Below, one piece after another: positions 6,833 to 16,055 of a stretch of DNA of 64,000 bases. The DNA comes from Azospirillum brasilense (GTDB lineage Bacteria; Pseudomonadota; Alphaproteobacteria; Azospirillales; Azospirillaceae). Numbering within the stretch: the first letter of the stretch is position 1; every line of letters starts with the position of its first letter. Location: the NCBI RefSeq assembly GCF_008365405.1, contig NZ_QOKV01000001.1:62001-126000 (forward strand), in the 5' to 3' direction. The notes beneath the pieces are model-generated. The model saw only the letters and a list, made by a program, of their open reading frames with translations. It searched no databases and was not told the DNA's origin. The translations under genes were made by a program, and so were the position numbers.

Positions 6833-8797
6833 ATGGTGACTTCGGTGACGTCCAACATCGCCATCACGCTGCCCGACGGCAGCGTGCGGGAGTTCGACCG
6901 GCCGGTGACGGGGCTTGAGATTGCCCAGTCGATCGGGCCGCGCCTTGCCAAGGATGCGCTTGCCGTCAAGCTCGACGGCGAGGTGAAGGACCTCACCACC
7001 ACCGTCACCACCAACGCCAGGATCGAGATCGTCACGCGCAGTCATCCCGACGCGCTCGAGGTCATCCGTCACGACGCCGCCCACGTCCTCGCCGACGCCG
7101 TGCAGAAGCTCTATCCGGGCACGCAGGTGACCATCGGTCCGGCGATCGCCAACGGCTTCTATTACGACTTCGCGCGCGAGGAGCCCTTCACGCCCGACGA
7201 TCTGCAGAAGATCGAGGCGAAGATGCGCGAGATCGTCGCCAAGGACGTTCCCATCGTGCGCGAGGTCTGGACCCGCGACGATGCGGTCGCCTACTTCAAG
7301 AAGCTCGGCGAGCATTACAAGGCCGAGCTGATCGAGGCGATCCCGGCGGACCAGGACATCAGCGTCTACCGCCAGGACGACTGGCTGGACCTGTGCCGCG
7401 GCCCGCACGCCCCGACGACGGGCAAGGTCGGCAACGGTTTCAAGCTGATGAAGGTGGCCGGGGCTTACTGGCGCGGCGACAGCCGGAACCCGATGCTTCA
7501 GCGCATCTACGGCACCGCCTGGCGCGACGAGAAGGAGCTGAAGGCCTACCTGCACCAGCTCGAGGAGGCCGAGAAGCGCGACCACCGCCGGCTGGGCAAG
7601 GAGCTGGACCTGTTCCACGTGCAGGAGGAGGCCGTCGGCTCGGTCTTCTGGCACCCGAAGGGCTGGACGCTGTTCCGCACGCTGGAGACCTACATCCGCA
7701 CCAAGCTGAGCCAGGCGGACTACGTCGAGGTCAAGACGCCGCAGCTCATCGACAGCTCGCTGTTCAAGGCGTCGGGCCACTGGGACATGTATGGCGACAA
7801 CATGTTCAAGGTCTCGGCGGACGACGGCGAGAAGATGCTCGGCATCAAGCCGATGAACTGTCCGGGCCACGTGCAGATCTTCAAGCACGGGCTGCGCTCC
7901 TACCGCGACCTGCCGATCCGCATGGCGGAGTTCGGGTCCTGCCACCGCAACGAGCCGTCGGGCGCGCTGCACGGCATCCTGCGCGTGCGCGCCTTCACCC
8001 AGGACGACGCCCACATCTTCTGCACGGAAGATCAGGTGGCGAGCGAGGCGGCGGAGTATTTCAAGCTGCAGCTCGGCGTCTACCGGGATCTGGGCTTCGA
8101 CAAGATCGCGGTGAAGCTGGCGCTGCGTCCCGACGTGCGCACCGGCTCCAACGATCTGTGGGACCGGGCGGAGGGTGCGCTGCGCCAAGCGCTCGACGCC
8201 GCCGGGCTGGAGTATGAGGACCTGCCGGGCGAGGGCGCCTTCTACGGCCCGAAGGTGGAGTTCCACCTGACCGACGCCATCGGGCGCACCTGGCAGTGCG
8301 GCACGCTCCAGTACGATCCGAACCTTCCCGAGCGGCTGGACGCCTCCTACATCGGCGAGGACGGCGCCCGCCACCGTCCGGTCATGCTGCACCGGGCCAT
8401 CCTGGGCTCGCTGGAACGCTTCATCGGCATGCTGATCGAGCATTACGCCGGCAAGTTCCCGATGTGGCTCGCCCCGGTCCAGGCGGTGGTCTGCACCATC
8501 ACCAACGAGGCCGATGGCTATGGGCAGGAGGTCGTCAGCCTGCTGAAGCGCCGCGGCATCCGGGCTGAACTCGACACCCGGAACGAGAAAATCAACCTGA
8601 AGGTCCGCGAACACAGCCTTCAGAAGGTTCCCGTCCTGGTGGTGGTGGGCAAGCGCGAGGCGGAGGAGCGGACGGTCGCGCTGCGTACCCTCGGTGGTAA
8701 GGATCAGGAAGTTCTTGCCCTCGACGCCGCTCTCAATAAACTGAATGAGGAGGCAAGGTCCCCCGCGGGCGCCGCTGCCTTCGACTCGCCGTTTTAA
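6833..8797 (+). CDS. thrS: Threonyl-tRNA synthetase
   Basis: The 654-residue enzyme charges tRNA-Thr. Its layout is complete: an N-terminal TGS domain (about 8-70, starting [11 protein letters not shown]), the editing/SAD domain with the [10 protein letters not shown] motif (about 80-230), the class II catalytic core, and the C-terminal anticodon-binding domain (about 545-640). In the core the zinc-binding MNCPGH is at about residue 343, motif 2 reads [12 protein letters not shown], and motif 3 is near [18 protein letters not shown]. The ATG at 6833 gives the normal N-terminus. infC follows in the same direction, the order also seen in Escherichia coli. Confidence 0.97.
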   Translation: MVTSVTSNIAITLPDGSVREFDRPVTGLEIAQSIGPRLAKDALAVKLDGEVKDLTTTVTTNARIEIVTRSHPDALEVIRHDAAHVLADAVQKLYPGTQVTIGPAIANGFYYDFAREEPFTPDDLQKIEAKMREIVAKDVPIVREVWTRDDAVAYFKKLGEHYKAELIEAIPADQDISVYRQDDWLDLCRGPHAPTTGKVGNGFKLMKVAGAYWRGDSRNPMLQRIYGTAWRDEKELKAYLHQLEEAEKRDHRRLGKELDLFHVQEEAVGSVFWHPKGWTLFRTLETYIRTKLSQADYVEVKTPQLIDSSLFKASGHWDMYGDNMFKVSADDGEKMLGIKPMNCPGHVQIFKHGLRSYRDLPIRMAEFGSCHRNEPSGALHGILRVRAFTQDDAHIFCTEDQVASEAAEYFKLQLGVYRDLGFDKIAVKLALRPDVRTGSNDLWDRAEGALRQALDAAGLEYEDLPGEGAFYGPKVEFHLTDAIGRTWQCGTLQYDPNLPERLDASYIGEDGARHRPVMLHRAILGSLERFIGMLIEHYAGKFPMWLAPVQAVVCTITNEADGYGQEVVSLLKRRGIRAELDTRNEKINLKVREHSLQKVPVLVVVGKREAEERTVALRTLGGKDQEVLALDAALNKLNEEARSPAGAAAFDSPF

Positions 8798-8872
8798 CCG
8801 ACCGCACCGTTCGGGCGGGCCTTCCTCCGGGAGGTCGCGCCCCGGTGGGTTTCCAGTCATGGAGAAGCGTCC

Positions 8873-9409
8873 ATAGCCAGGATACCGTCCGAAGCCGCTC
8901 CGACCCGCGATGGACCGCGGGTGAACCGGGAGATCACGGCTCGCTCGATCCGTCTCGTCGGTGCCGACGGCGAGATGGTGGGCGTCGTTTCGCTGCGCGA
9001 TGCGCTGCTGGCCGCTGAGGATGCGGGTCTCGACCTCGTCGAGATCGCCCCCCAGGCTGAGCCTCCTGTCTGCAAGATCCTCGACTATGGCAAGTACAAG
9101 TACGAGGCGCAGAAGAAGGCTGCCGAGGCGCGCAAGAAGCAGAAGATCATCGAGGTGAAGGAGATCAAGCTCCGACCCAACATCGATGACAACGACTACG
9201 ACGTGAAGATGCGCTCGGCCCGCCGCTTCCTTGAGGAAGGCGACAAGGTCAAGGTGACCATGCGCTTCCGCGGGCGCGAGATGGCGCACCAGGATCTTGG
9301 CATGAACGTGCTGGTCCGCGTGCGTGACGAGCTGGACGAACTGGCGAAGGTCGAACAGATGCCGAAGCTTGAAGGCCGCCAGATGGTCATGGTCCTCGCC
9401 CCGAGGTGA
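8873..9409 (+). CDS. infC: Translation initiation factor IF-3, probable ATA start codon
   Basis: IF-3 binds the 30S subunit, prevents premature 50S joining and checks the start codon-initiator tRNA pairing. The protein has the usual N-domain ([17 protein letters not shown]), lysine-rich linker ([18 protein letters not shown]) and C-domain ([26 protein letters not shown]). The frame has no ATG at its head. The in-frame ATA at 8873 lies eight bases after GGAG (8861-8864) and gives 178 residues beginning [16 protein letters not shown], matching the family's extended N-terminus. A GTG at 8921 would remove that head and has a poorer site. A rare start codon is the known basis of infC self-regulation in E. 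coli (AUU). Confidence 0.93.
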   Translation: MARIPSEAAPTRDGPRVNREITARSIRLVGADGEMVGVVSLRDALLAAEDAGLDLVEIAPQAEPPVCKILDYGKYKYEAQKKAAEARKKQKIIEVKEIKLRPNIDDNDYDVKMRSARRFLEEGDKVKVTMRFRGREMAHQDLGMNVLVRVRDELDELAKVEQMPKLEGRQMVMVLAPR

Positions 9410-9465
9410 CCCTTCGGCGCGGAAGGTTCGGCCACCGTCCGCAGAGCACACGCGTCCCAAAAAAT

Positions 9466-9494
9466 GCCCGCCGCTTCCGGCGGGCTTTTTTGTT
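9466..9494 (+). terminator. Rho-independent terminator after infC
   Basis: An 8-base perfect stem (GCCCGCCG at 9466-9473, CGGCGGGC at 9478-9485) with a CTTC loop is followed by six T residues. It ends the thrS-infC transcript. Confidence 0.9.
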
Positions 9495-9598
9495 GGGCGG
9501 CGGGGCCGTTCCGACGCTCCGCAATTACGGGGTAGCGGCATTGTGAAAGCGGAGCGCCGCGCCGACGTGAGGCTCATCCCGCCTCCAACATCCGGCCT

Positions 9599-11440
9599 AT
9601 GCCCCGACCTTCCCTGTTCCGCCGCGCCGCCCTGGCTTTGACGCTCGCGCTGCCGCTGCTGTCCGGCCTCTCCGCGCCGCCGCCCGCCCGGGCGATGGAC
9701 CTGTTCGGGGACGAGTTCCGCACCGTCGACGATGTGCTGGCGTACAACCGCGGCCACGGCGTGCGCTTCCTGGACCGGCAGGGCCGCTTCATCGGCTCCA
9801 TCGGCGAGACGTACGGCGACACGCTGACGTTGGAGAAGCTGCCGAAACACCTGATCCAGGCGCTGATCGCCAAGGAGGACCGGCGCTATCTGGAGCATGA
9901 CGGCATCGACTTCCAGGGTCTGGCCCGCGCGCTGGCCGTGGCGGTGACCTCCGGCCGCTTCAGCCAGGGCGGCAGCACGCTGACCCAGCAGACGATGAAG
10001 CTGATCTTCCTCAACCGTTACAACCGCTGGTCCCGTAAGGCGTACGAGCTGTACAGCGCCAGCGACTTCGAGGAGCAGCTCGGCAAGAAGAACGTCCTGT
10101 ACCTGTACCTCAACCGCGCCTATTTCGGTTTCGGCGCGTACGGGGTGGACGCCGCGGCCCGCGTCTTCTTCGGCAAGCCGGCGGGCAAGCTGTCGCTGAA
10201 GGAGTCGGCGATGCTCATCGGGTCGCTGCCCGCCCCCTCCCGCCTGAATCCCTTCGCCGACCTGGAGAAGGCGGAGGCCAAGGCCGCCCTGGTGCTCGAC
10301 GCCATGGCCGACGCCGGCTTCATCACCGAACGCACGGCGGAGCAGACCAAGCGCCAGCGCCCGATGCTGGCCGCGGCCAACAAGGCGGCGGTGCTGTCCA
10401 CCGGCCATTTCCGCGAGACGGCCAAGGCCCGCTTCGACCGCTTCGCCGCCGACCGCTACGGCGGCGACCTTCCGGGGCCGACCTTCACCGCGCGCACGAC
10501 GCTCGACCGCGATCTTCAGGCCGCCGCCCTGCGCAGCGTGGAAACCACCCTGAAGCGCCACGCCAAGAGCCTGGGCGGTGCCGAGGTCGCCCTGGTCGCG
10601 CTGGACGGCGATGGGGCGATCCTGGCGATGATCGGCGGGCGCGACGCGGCGGCCCGGCGCGACCACTTCAACCGCGCTCTCCAGGCCCGCCGCCAGCCCG
10701 GCTCGGCCTTCAAGCTGTTCGTGTTCCTGGCGGCGCTGGAGCGCGGGCTGACCCCGGACTCCCGTGTCGACGGCTCGCGCATGGAGTTCACGGACGGGCG
10801 GGCCATTCGCAATTTCGACAACCGCTACCCGTCGTCGCTGACGCTGGCCGACGCCTTCGCCCATTCCACCAACACAGCCTCGGCCCGGCTGACCCGCGGC
10901 CATGCGGAGGAGATCGCGGCGGCCGCCCGCCGTCTCGGCGTCGAGTCGCCGCTGGAGCCGGATCTCGGTCTCGCGCTGGGAGTCAGCGAGGTGTCGCTGC
11001 TGGAAATCACCCAGGCCTACGCGGTGGTCGCCAACGGCGGCAGCACGGTCACCGGCCATCTTTTCCAGCGCATCGGCGATCCCGCCGGGCGGACGATCTA
11101 CAGCTACACCCCGCCGAAGGCGGACCGGGTGATCGACCCGCAGACCGCCGCCACCTTGAAAGCGATGCTGGGCGAGGTGATGCGGGACGGCACCGGCAAG
11201 ACGGCGCGCCTGCCGGCGGCGCTCGCCAAGCGGGGGGCGGGCGGCAAGACCGGAACCACCAACGATTACCGGGACGCCTGGTTCATCGGCTTCGCCGACG
11301 GCGTGGCGGGGCGCGGGCTGACGGTGGGGGTGTGGGTCGGCAACGACGGCAACACGCCGATGAAAGGGGTGACCGGCGGCTCCGTCCCGGCGGAAATCTG
11401 GCGCCGCTTCATGGTCGAGGCGGCCCGGGTGAAGGGTTAG
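9599..11440 (+). CDS. Class A penicillin-binding protein (transglycosylase/transpeptidase)
   Basis: The 613-residue protein begins with a hydrophobic signal/anchor (about 10-33). The glycosyltransferase-51 domain (about 60-225) has the catalytic glutamate in KEDRRYLEHDGIDF (near residue 92), then GGSTLTQQTMK and RAYFGFGAYGVDAAAR. The transpeptidase domain (about 300-595) carries SAFK (near 367), STN (near 422) and KTG (near 549). It polymerises and crosslinks peptidoglycan in the periplasm. It is shorter than PBP1A proteins, lacking an obvious OB-type insert. A terminator separates it from infC. It ends overlapping the convergent SH3 gene by four bases. Confidence 0.92.
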   Translation: MPRPSLFRRAALALTLALPLLSGLSAPPPARAMDLFGDEFRTVDDVLAYNRGHGVRFLDRQGRFIGSIGETYGDTLTLEKLPKHLIQALIAKEDRRYLEHDGIDFQGLARALAVAVTSGRFSQGGSTLTQQTMKLIFLNRYNRWSRKAYELYSASDFEEQLGKKNVLYLYLNRAYFGFGAYGVDAAARVFFGKPAGKLSLKESAMLIGSLPAPSRLNPFADLEKAEAKAALVLDAMADAGFITERTAEQTKRQRPMLAAANKAAVLSTGHFRETAKARFDRFAADRYGGDLPGPTFTARTTLDRDLQAAALRSVETTLKRHAKSLGGAEVALVALDGDGAILAMIGGRDAAARRDHFNRALQARRQPGSAFKLFVFLAALERGLTPDSRVDGSRMEFTDGRAIRNFDNRYPSSLTLADAFAHSTNTASARLTRGHAEEIAAAARRLGVESPLEPDLGLALGVSEVSLLEITQAYAVVANGGSTVTGHLFQRIGDPAGRTIYSYTPPKADRVIDPQTAATLKAMLGEVMRDGTGKTARLPAALAKRGAGGKTGTTNDYRDAWFIGFADGVAGRGLTVGVWVGNDGNTPMKGVTGGSVPAEIWRRFMVEAARVKG

Positions 11441-12096
11441 CGGCCCTTCGCTCCGGCGAGCAGGGACGCCCCGACGAAGCCCAGTGCCCGCCCGTTCCGC
11501 CCGACTTCGTACCAGGACCCGAAGGCGGCCATGACGGTGACCGTTTCGCCCCGCTCCAAAACGTCCGCCACCTTGGCGTCGCAGAAGGGGGCGACGCGCA
11601 GGTTCGCGGCGGCGCGGACGCGCACCCGCGTCCCCACGGCGATGGCCGGGCGGCGGGTGTCGGCGCTGCGCTCCTCGGTGATGCGGTCGGGCAGGGCGCA
11701 GCCGCGATCCTCCTTCGAGGCTCTGGCGTAGCCGCCCTTGAAGCGGTTCGCCGGCGGGCTTTCCGTGACCGTCGTGGGGGCTGGGCCGGAGGGCTTGCGG
11801 GCCGGCAGGGGAGCGGCGCCGGTGGCGGCCGGCGCCGGAGGCTCCGCCGTGGGAGCGGTGGTGGTGGCCGGTTCCGCCGGCACCGATGGCGCGGGCGCGG
11901 TCAGCACCGGCACAGGAAGCAACGGCGCCAGACCCTGCGGCGTCGCCTTCCCCGCCGCTCCCAGCGGTGTCAGCCGGGGCAGCACGGCGGTCGGCGGCGG
12001 GCGCGGCATGAAGGTCGGTTCGGCCTCGTCCGCCCGCGCCGAAGGGCCGCCGAGCAGCGCCAGCAGGCCGAGGAGGGGAAGGGCGACCCGGCGCAT
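11437..12096 (-). CDS. Exported SH3-domain protein with proline-rich linker
   Basis: The 219-residue protein has a signal peptide (RRVALPLLGLLALLGGPSARA, about residues 2-22, cleavage after ARA). A long Pro/Ala/Thr-rich stretch follows (about 28-110), and then a bacterial SH3-like domain (about 148-215) with VRVRAAANLRVAP, VLERGETVTVMA, WYEVGRNGRALGFV. Such domains bind peptidoglycan or cell wall peptides. The ATG at 12096 is preferred because it makes a proper signal peptide and sits just nine bases after the stop of the upstream minus-strand gene, suggesting a two-gene operon. Its stop overlaps that of the penicillin-binding protein gene. Confidence 0.75.
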   Translation of the reverse strand: MRRVALPLLGLLALLGGPSARADEAEPTFMPRPPPTAVLPRLTPLGAAGKATPQGLAPLLPVPVLTAPAPSVPAEPATTTAPTAEPPAPAATGAAPLPARKPSGPAPTTVTESPPANRFKGGYARASKEDRGCALPDRITEERSADTRRPAIAVGTRVRVRAAANLRVAPFCDAKVADVLERGETVTVMAAFGSWYEVGRNGRALGFVGASLLAGAKGR

Positions 12097-12104
12097 CCGC
12101 CGCC

Positions 12105-13241
12105 TCAATCCACGACGACGCGGGCGATGAGCGCGGGCAGGGTCTGGCAGCGGAACAGCCCGTCCAGGGTCTGCTGCTCGGTCAGGCGCAGCGACAGGGC
12201 GCAGCCGTAGGCGTTCACCATCAGGGTGGTCTGCGCCAGCGTGCCGACGGCGGCAGAGGGCTTGGCGATGCTGTAGCCGGGGGCGCCCAACCGCCCGGCG
12301 AGCGCGCCGTTGACCGGGTTGAAGGAATCGACCTCCAGAGTCAGCGGACCCAGGTTGGTCAGCACCGTTTCCGAATGCGGGTCCTCCTTCGTCGCGTAGA
12401 GCTGCACCGGCACCGCCTTGCGGCGGGCGATCCAGTCCTTCAGCGCCAGATTCCCCAGCACCGGGTCGCGGCTCTGCAGCGCCGCCTCCAGGGCGATCTG
12501 GCGAAGCGACGGGTCGTTGCCGCCCAGCGCCGCTTCGTAGGCGGCGATCCGTGCCGGGCGGTCGGCGCCCTGTATCCGGGCACGCAGGTCGGCGATCCGC
12601 GCCGCGCGAGCGTCCTCCTGCCGCCGTTCGGCGGCGGCGCGCTCCTCCTCCGCCCTGGTCGCGGCGGCCTGCCGGGCGAGCAGATCCTCTTCGCGGCGGC
12701 GGCGGGCGTCCTCCTCGGCGCCGCGGGCCTCGGCGTCGCGGGCGATCTGGTCGCGCAGGCGGTTGGCCTCGGCGGAACCGACCAGCACCGGGCGGCCGGG
12801 AAGCTCCTCCAGCGGTTGGCCGATGCCTTCCAGCACCTCGGGGTTGCGCAACTCGATGCGCGCGCTCCAGCCGTTGGGGCCGAGCGTGGCCAGCGCCGTG
12901 GCGGCCAGCGTCTTCTCCAGCCCGGCCTCGGCGACGGGGCGGATGAAGGTGACGGCGCCGTCCCGGCTTTCCACCCTGTAGGTCGGCTTGGCGAGCCGCA
13001 GCTTGGCCCCGATTCGGACGGCGGCGCGCGATTCGGTGGATTTCGCGGCGGGCTTGCCGTCGGGCGCCGGGGCGGGAATCGGGTCCGCCGTCACCTCCTC
13101 GACGGTCCAGAGGGGCGGAACGAGGCGCGACACCTCGGCGCGGATGCGGTCGATGGGCAGGTCGGACGCGCGGGCCGGCAGGACGGGCGCCAGCCCGGCC
13201 ATCAGCGTCACCGCGATCCCCCACGCCGCCGGTCGCACCAT
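12105..13241 (-). CDS. Exported protein of unknown function with a charged coiled coil
   Basis: The 378-residue protein starts with a signal peptide (about residues 6-25, ending PARA). A beta-rich region follows to about residue 165, then an Arg/Glu/Ala coiled coil (about 165-230), and a C-terminal domain with two cysteines (YGCALSLRL and LFRCQTLP). The ATG at 13241 follows GGAG at eight bases. The SH3-domain gene lies directly downstream, so both probably serve the envelope together. No family is recognised and no function is assigned. Confidence 0.7.
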   Translation of the reverse strand: MVRPAAWGIAVTLMAGLAPVLPARASDLPIDRIRAEVSRLVPPLWTVEEVTADPIPAPAPDGKPAAKSTESRAAVRIGAKLRLAKPTYRVESRDGAVTFIRPVAEAGLEKTLAATALATLGPNGWSARIELRNPEVLEGIGQPLEELPGRPVLVGSAEANRLRDQIARDAEARGAEEDARRRREEDLLARQAAATRAEEERAAAERRQEDARAARIADLRARIQGADRPARIAAYEAALGGNDPSLRQIALEAALQSRDPVLGNLALKDWIARRKAVPVQLYATKEDPHSETVLTNLGPLTLEVDSFNPVNGALAGRLGAPGYSIAKPSAAVGTLAQTTLMVNAYGCALSLRLTEQQTLDGLFRCQTLPALIARVVVD

Positions 13242-13510
13242 CGCTCGTTCTCCACCGGAAGTGACCACTACAGCTTGTGCCGGTTCGTCCAGGCACTGGT
13301 ACAGCGAAGCCGCCCGGGAAGGGAAGCGGCTTTTGCCCGGGCCGGGGCGTTGCTGTGGCTGGAACGGTGAACCCGGGACCGGGATCGCGACCCCCGGTCG
13401 AAATTGGCTTTGTGCCCACACGCTGCTTGCAATATCATCATACAAGTGAATGTATATTCGCCGGAAACGCGAGCGCCTTTCCGCAACGGCAGGGGACCAA
13501 GGGCAACGAT

Positions 13511-13831
13511 ATGGCGGGCAGACAGGGGAACAAGGAAGGGCCGGTCCTGGTCTGTCGCAATGTCAAGGTTTCGGGCCGACGCACCAGTCTTCGGATGGAG
13601 CCCTACATTTGGGAATCCTTGAAGGAAATCTGCGAGCGTGAGGGGCTGACTCTGAATGACATCTGCACCCAGATCGATCAACGGCGCGGGGAGGCGAATT
13701 TGACCGCCTCCATCCGCGTCTTCATCGTCAGCTATTTCCGCAACGCCATCGGAAGCCGTGGCTTTTCCGAAGACGGGCCGTCCAGCATTCTGCGCAAAGC
13801 CATGGACGACGCCATCCCGCCCTTCGACTGA
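13511..13831 (+). CDS. Ribbon-helix-helix domain protein
   Basis: The 106-residue protein matches the RHH_4 type found widely in alphaproteobacteria. A short basic head leads into VSGRRTSLRMEPYIWESL, which would form the DNA-contacting strand and first helix, and LKEICEREGLTLNDICTQID completes the fold (about residues 22-60). The rest (SIRVFIVSYFRNAIG) extends the helical core. It is likely a small DNA-binding regulator; its targets cannot be told from the sequence. The upstream region is unusually AT-rich for this window around 13430-13460. It is followed by a convergent gene. Confidence 0.8.
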   Translation: MAGRQGNKEGPVLVCRNVKVSGRRTSLRMEPYIWESLKEICEREGLTLNDICTQIDQRRGEANLTASIRVFIVSYFRNAIGSRGFSEDGPSSILRKAMDDAIPPFD

Positions 13832-13856
13832 ACAGAGGCAGGGGGCGCCTTCCGTC

Positions 13857-14732
13857 CTACCAGCGCAGGCTGGGCAGGCCGTAGGTCGGCTGGTGGCCGG
13901 ACGCGGCGGCGGCCACGGCCAGCTTGCCCGGATCGACGGCCTCGCCCCAGGCACCGCCCAGCTCCTCCCGATGAATACCGAAGGTGACCAGAGCCACGTC
14001 GAGCCCGGCGGCGTTGGCCCCGGCGACATCGGTGCGCAGGCTGTCACCCACCGCCAGGATGCGCCGCTTGTCCTTGATGCCCATCAGCGACAGGCAGCGG
14101 TCATAGACCGGGGCGTGCGGCTTGCCGTGCCAGAACACGTCGCCCCCCATCGCCTCGTAGCGCTGGGCCAGCGTGCCGGCGCAGATGACCATCTGCTCGC
14201 CGACCATCACGATCAGATCGGGGTTGGCGCAGACCATCGGCAGGTCGCGGCGGCGGCAGGCCTCCAGCGCCGGCTCGTAGACCGACAGCGACTCCCCGAA
14301 GTCGACGATGCCGGTGTTCACGACGAAATCGGCCTCGTCCGGCGACGCCACGAGCGTGTAGTCCAAACCTTCATACACGTCCATGTCGCGGTCGGGGCCG
14401 ATGTGGTACAGCCGCCGCCCCAGCGCGGCGTGCCACGGGTCGTCGCGGTCGCGCAGCGCGTCGTAGGCGGCCTCGCCCGAAGTCATGACATGGTGGTAGC
14501 GCTCGCGCCCGATGCCCATGCCGTCGAGCTTGGCGATGACGCCGCCGGTGCGGCGCGGCGCGTTGGACAGCAGGCAGATCACCTTGCCCGCCGCGCGCAG
14601 CCGGTCCAGGCACTCCGGCACGCCGGGATAGGGCCGCTCGCCGTCGTGCAGGACGCCCCACAGGTCGAGGATGACCCCGTCGTAACGGTCGATGACGGAG
14701 GCGATTCCGGAAAGCTGGACGATGTCGGTCAT
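13857..14732 (-). CDS. HAD-superfamily hydrolase, subfamily IIA (TIGR01459 type)
   Basis: The 291-residue protein carries the HAD nucleophile motif in the form DGVILDLWGVLHDG (about residues 18-31). It also has the motif II segment CLLSNAPRR and the late HGKPHAPVYDRCL and ILAVGDSLRTDVAGANAAGL (motifs III-IV). This spacing fits the NagD-like subfamily IIA of sugar-phosphate or nucleotide phosphatases. The substrate is unknown. Downstream of the glycosyltransferase gene in the same direction, with a 38-base gap, it is likely cotranscribed with it. Codons upstream of the ATG at 14732 do not extend the family's N-terminus. Confidence 0.85.
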   Translation of the reverse strand: MTDIVQLSGIASVIDRYDGVILDLWGVLHDGERPYPGVPECLDRLRAAGKVICLLSNAPRRTGGVIAKLDGMGIGRERYHHVMTSGEAAYDALRDRDDPWHAALGRRLYHIGPDRDMDVYEGLDYTLVASPDEADFVVNTGIVDFGESLSVYEPALEACRRRDLPMVCANPDLIVMVGEQMVICAGTLAQRYEAMGGDVFWHGKPHAPVYDRCLSLMGIKDKRRILAVGDSLRTDVAGANAAGLDVALVTFGIHREELGGAWGEAVDPGKLAVAAAASGHQPTYGLPSLRW

Positions 14733-14770
14733 GATGTCCGGTGGTGTGACGGGCGGGAAGAAAGGGCGGC

Positions 14771-16012
14771 TCAGCGGCCTTGTGCGGCGCGTTTGGGCTC
14801 GGCGAGAAGCTCCGCGTAGACGGCCAGCGTGTCGGCGCACATGCGCTGCTTGGTGTAGCGCTCGGCGACGAAGGCGCGGGCGCGGGCGCCGATGGCGTCG
14901 CGCTGCTCCGTCGTCAAGGACAGCGCCTCGTCCAGCGCCTTGGCCAGCGCGTCGGGATCGGCGGGCGGCACCACCCAGGCGGTCTCGCCGGGAATCACCG
15001 TCTCCTGGTAGGCGCCGATGGCGGAAACGATCACCGGGCGGCCCATGGCCTGGGCCTCGACGATCACCCGTCCGAAGGCTTCCGGCTCCTGCGAGGCGGA
15101 GACGACGACGGTGGACAGCCGGTAGGCGGCGGCCATGTCGTTGCAGTGGTCGGTCATCGTGACGACGCCCTCCAACCCGGCGCGGCGCACCTGCTCCTCC
15201 AGCTCCTGGCGGTAGCCGGTGCGGCCCTGGTCGGACCCGACGAGCAGCGCGCAGACGTCCTTGCGCCCCAGCTTGGCCAGCGCGTCGATCAGCACCGTCT
15301 GGCCCTTCCAGCGGGTCAGGCGACCGGGCAGCAGGATCACCGGCTTGTCGTCGGGCAGCCGCCATTTCTGGGCGAGCTGGATCATGCGGGCGGAGTTGAC
15401 TCGCTCCGGCGCGAAGGACAGCGGGTCGATGCCGCGGTGGATGGTGCGGATGACCGCCGGATCGACGTCGTAATTCTCCAGGATGTGGCGGCGGATGAAG
15501 CCGGAGATGGCGATGATCCGCTCGCCCCGCGCCATCACCGAATTGTACCAGCGCTTCAGCCCGTTCTTGTAATTGTACGGGGCGTGGAAGGTGGTCATGT
15601 AGCGCGCGCCGGTCGCCTGACAGGCCAGCCAGGCGCTCCAGGCCGGGGCGCGGGAGCGGGCGTGCACGATGTCCACGCCGTTCTCCTGGATGATCGCCTC
15701 CAGCTTGCGGGCGTTGCGGCGGATGACCAGCGGGTTCTTGGAGGCCAGCGGCAGGGTGATGTGGCGGATGCCGGCGCGGTCCAGTTCCGCCGCCATCGGC
15801 CCGCCTTCGGACGCCACCAGCGGCAGGGCTCCGGCCTGGGCCAGCGCCAGCGCCACGTCGATGCAGCCGCGCTCGGCCCCGCCGGTGACCAGCGCCGGCA
15901 GCACCTGGAGAACGACGGGCCGGCGACCGGCGGCCGCGAAGGCGCCCTTCGCGAAGGCGTTGGCCGGGTTGCGCGGGTCCTCGCCGGTGCTAAGCTGGGA
16001 TTCGACGTCCAT
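14771..16012 (-). CDS. Glycosyltransferase, family 4 (GT-B fold)
   Basis: The 413-residue protein has the GT4 layout: an N-terminal acceptor domain starting at VLQVLPALVTGGAERGCIDV, the middle AGRARYM-like region around HARSRAPAWSAWLA, and the C-terminal donor domain. That domain contains ILLPGRLTRWKGQTVLIDAL and SASQEPEAFGRVIVEAQAMGRPVI, in which the E-x7-E motif binds the sugar nucleotide. It probably adds a hexose to a surface polysaccharide or LPS core. The ATG at 16012 follows AGGAA at nine bases and is preferred over a GTG six bases further out. The HAD phosphatase follows. Confidence 0.88.
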   Translation of the reverse strand: MDVESQLSTGEDPRNPANAFAKGAFAAAGRRPVVLQVLPALVTGGAERGCIDVALALAQAGALPLVASEGGPMAAELDRAGIRHITLPLASKNPLVIRRNARKLEAIIQENGVDIVHARSRAPAWSAWLACQATGARYMTTFHAPYNYKNGLKRWYNSVMARGERIIAISGFIRRHILENYDVDPAVIRTIHRGIDPLSFAPERVNSARMIQLAQKWRLPDDKPVILLPGRLTRWKGQTVLIDALAKLGRKDVCALLVGSDQGRTGYRQELEEQVRRAGLEGVVTMTDHCNDMAAAYRLSTVVVSASQEPEAFGRVIVEAQAMGRPVIVSAIGAYQETVIPGETAWVVPPADPDALAKALDEALSLTTEQRDAIGARARAFVAERYTKQRMCADTLAVYAELLAEPKRAAQGR

Positions 16013-16055
16013 AGTCACAGATTCCTAAAGTCCTGGCCCACAGAGGTGTCCGATC

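Noticed and set aside
8921..8923. GTG at 8921 as the infC start
   Set aside because: It removes the conserved extended head of IF-3 and has no ribosome site as good as the GGAG before the ATA at 8873; it remains a possible secondary start.
6566..11059. A minus-strand open frame of about 1500 codons lying opposite thrS, infC and the penicillin-binding protein
   Set aside because: It is a by-product of high GC content: no domain is recognisable and it runs antisense through three clearly identified genes.
12600..12740. Apparent repeats in the coiled-coil region of the exported 378-residue protein
   Set aside because: They reflect Arg/Glu/Ala codon bias in a coiled coil and have no fixed period at DNA level.
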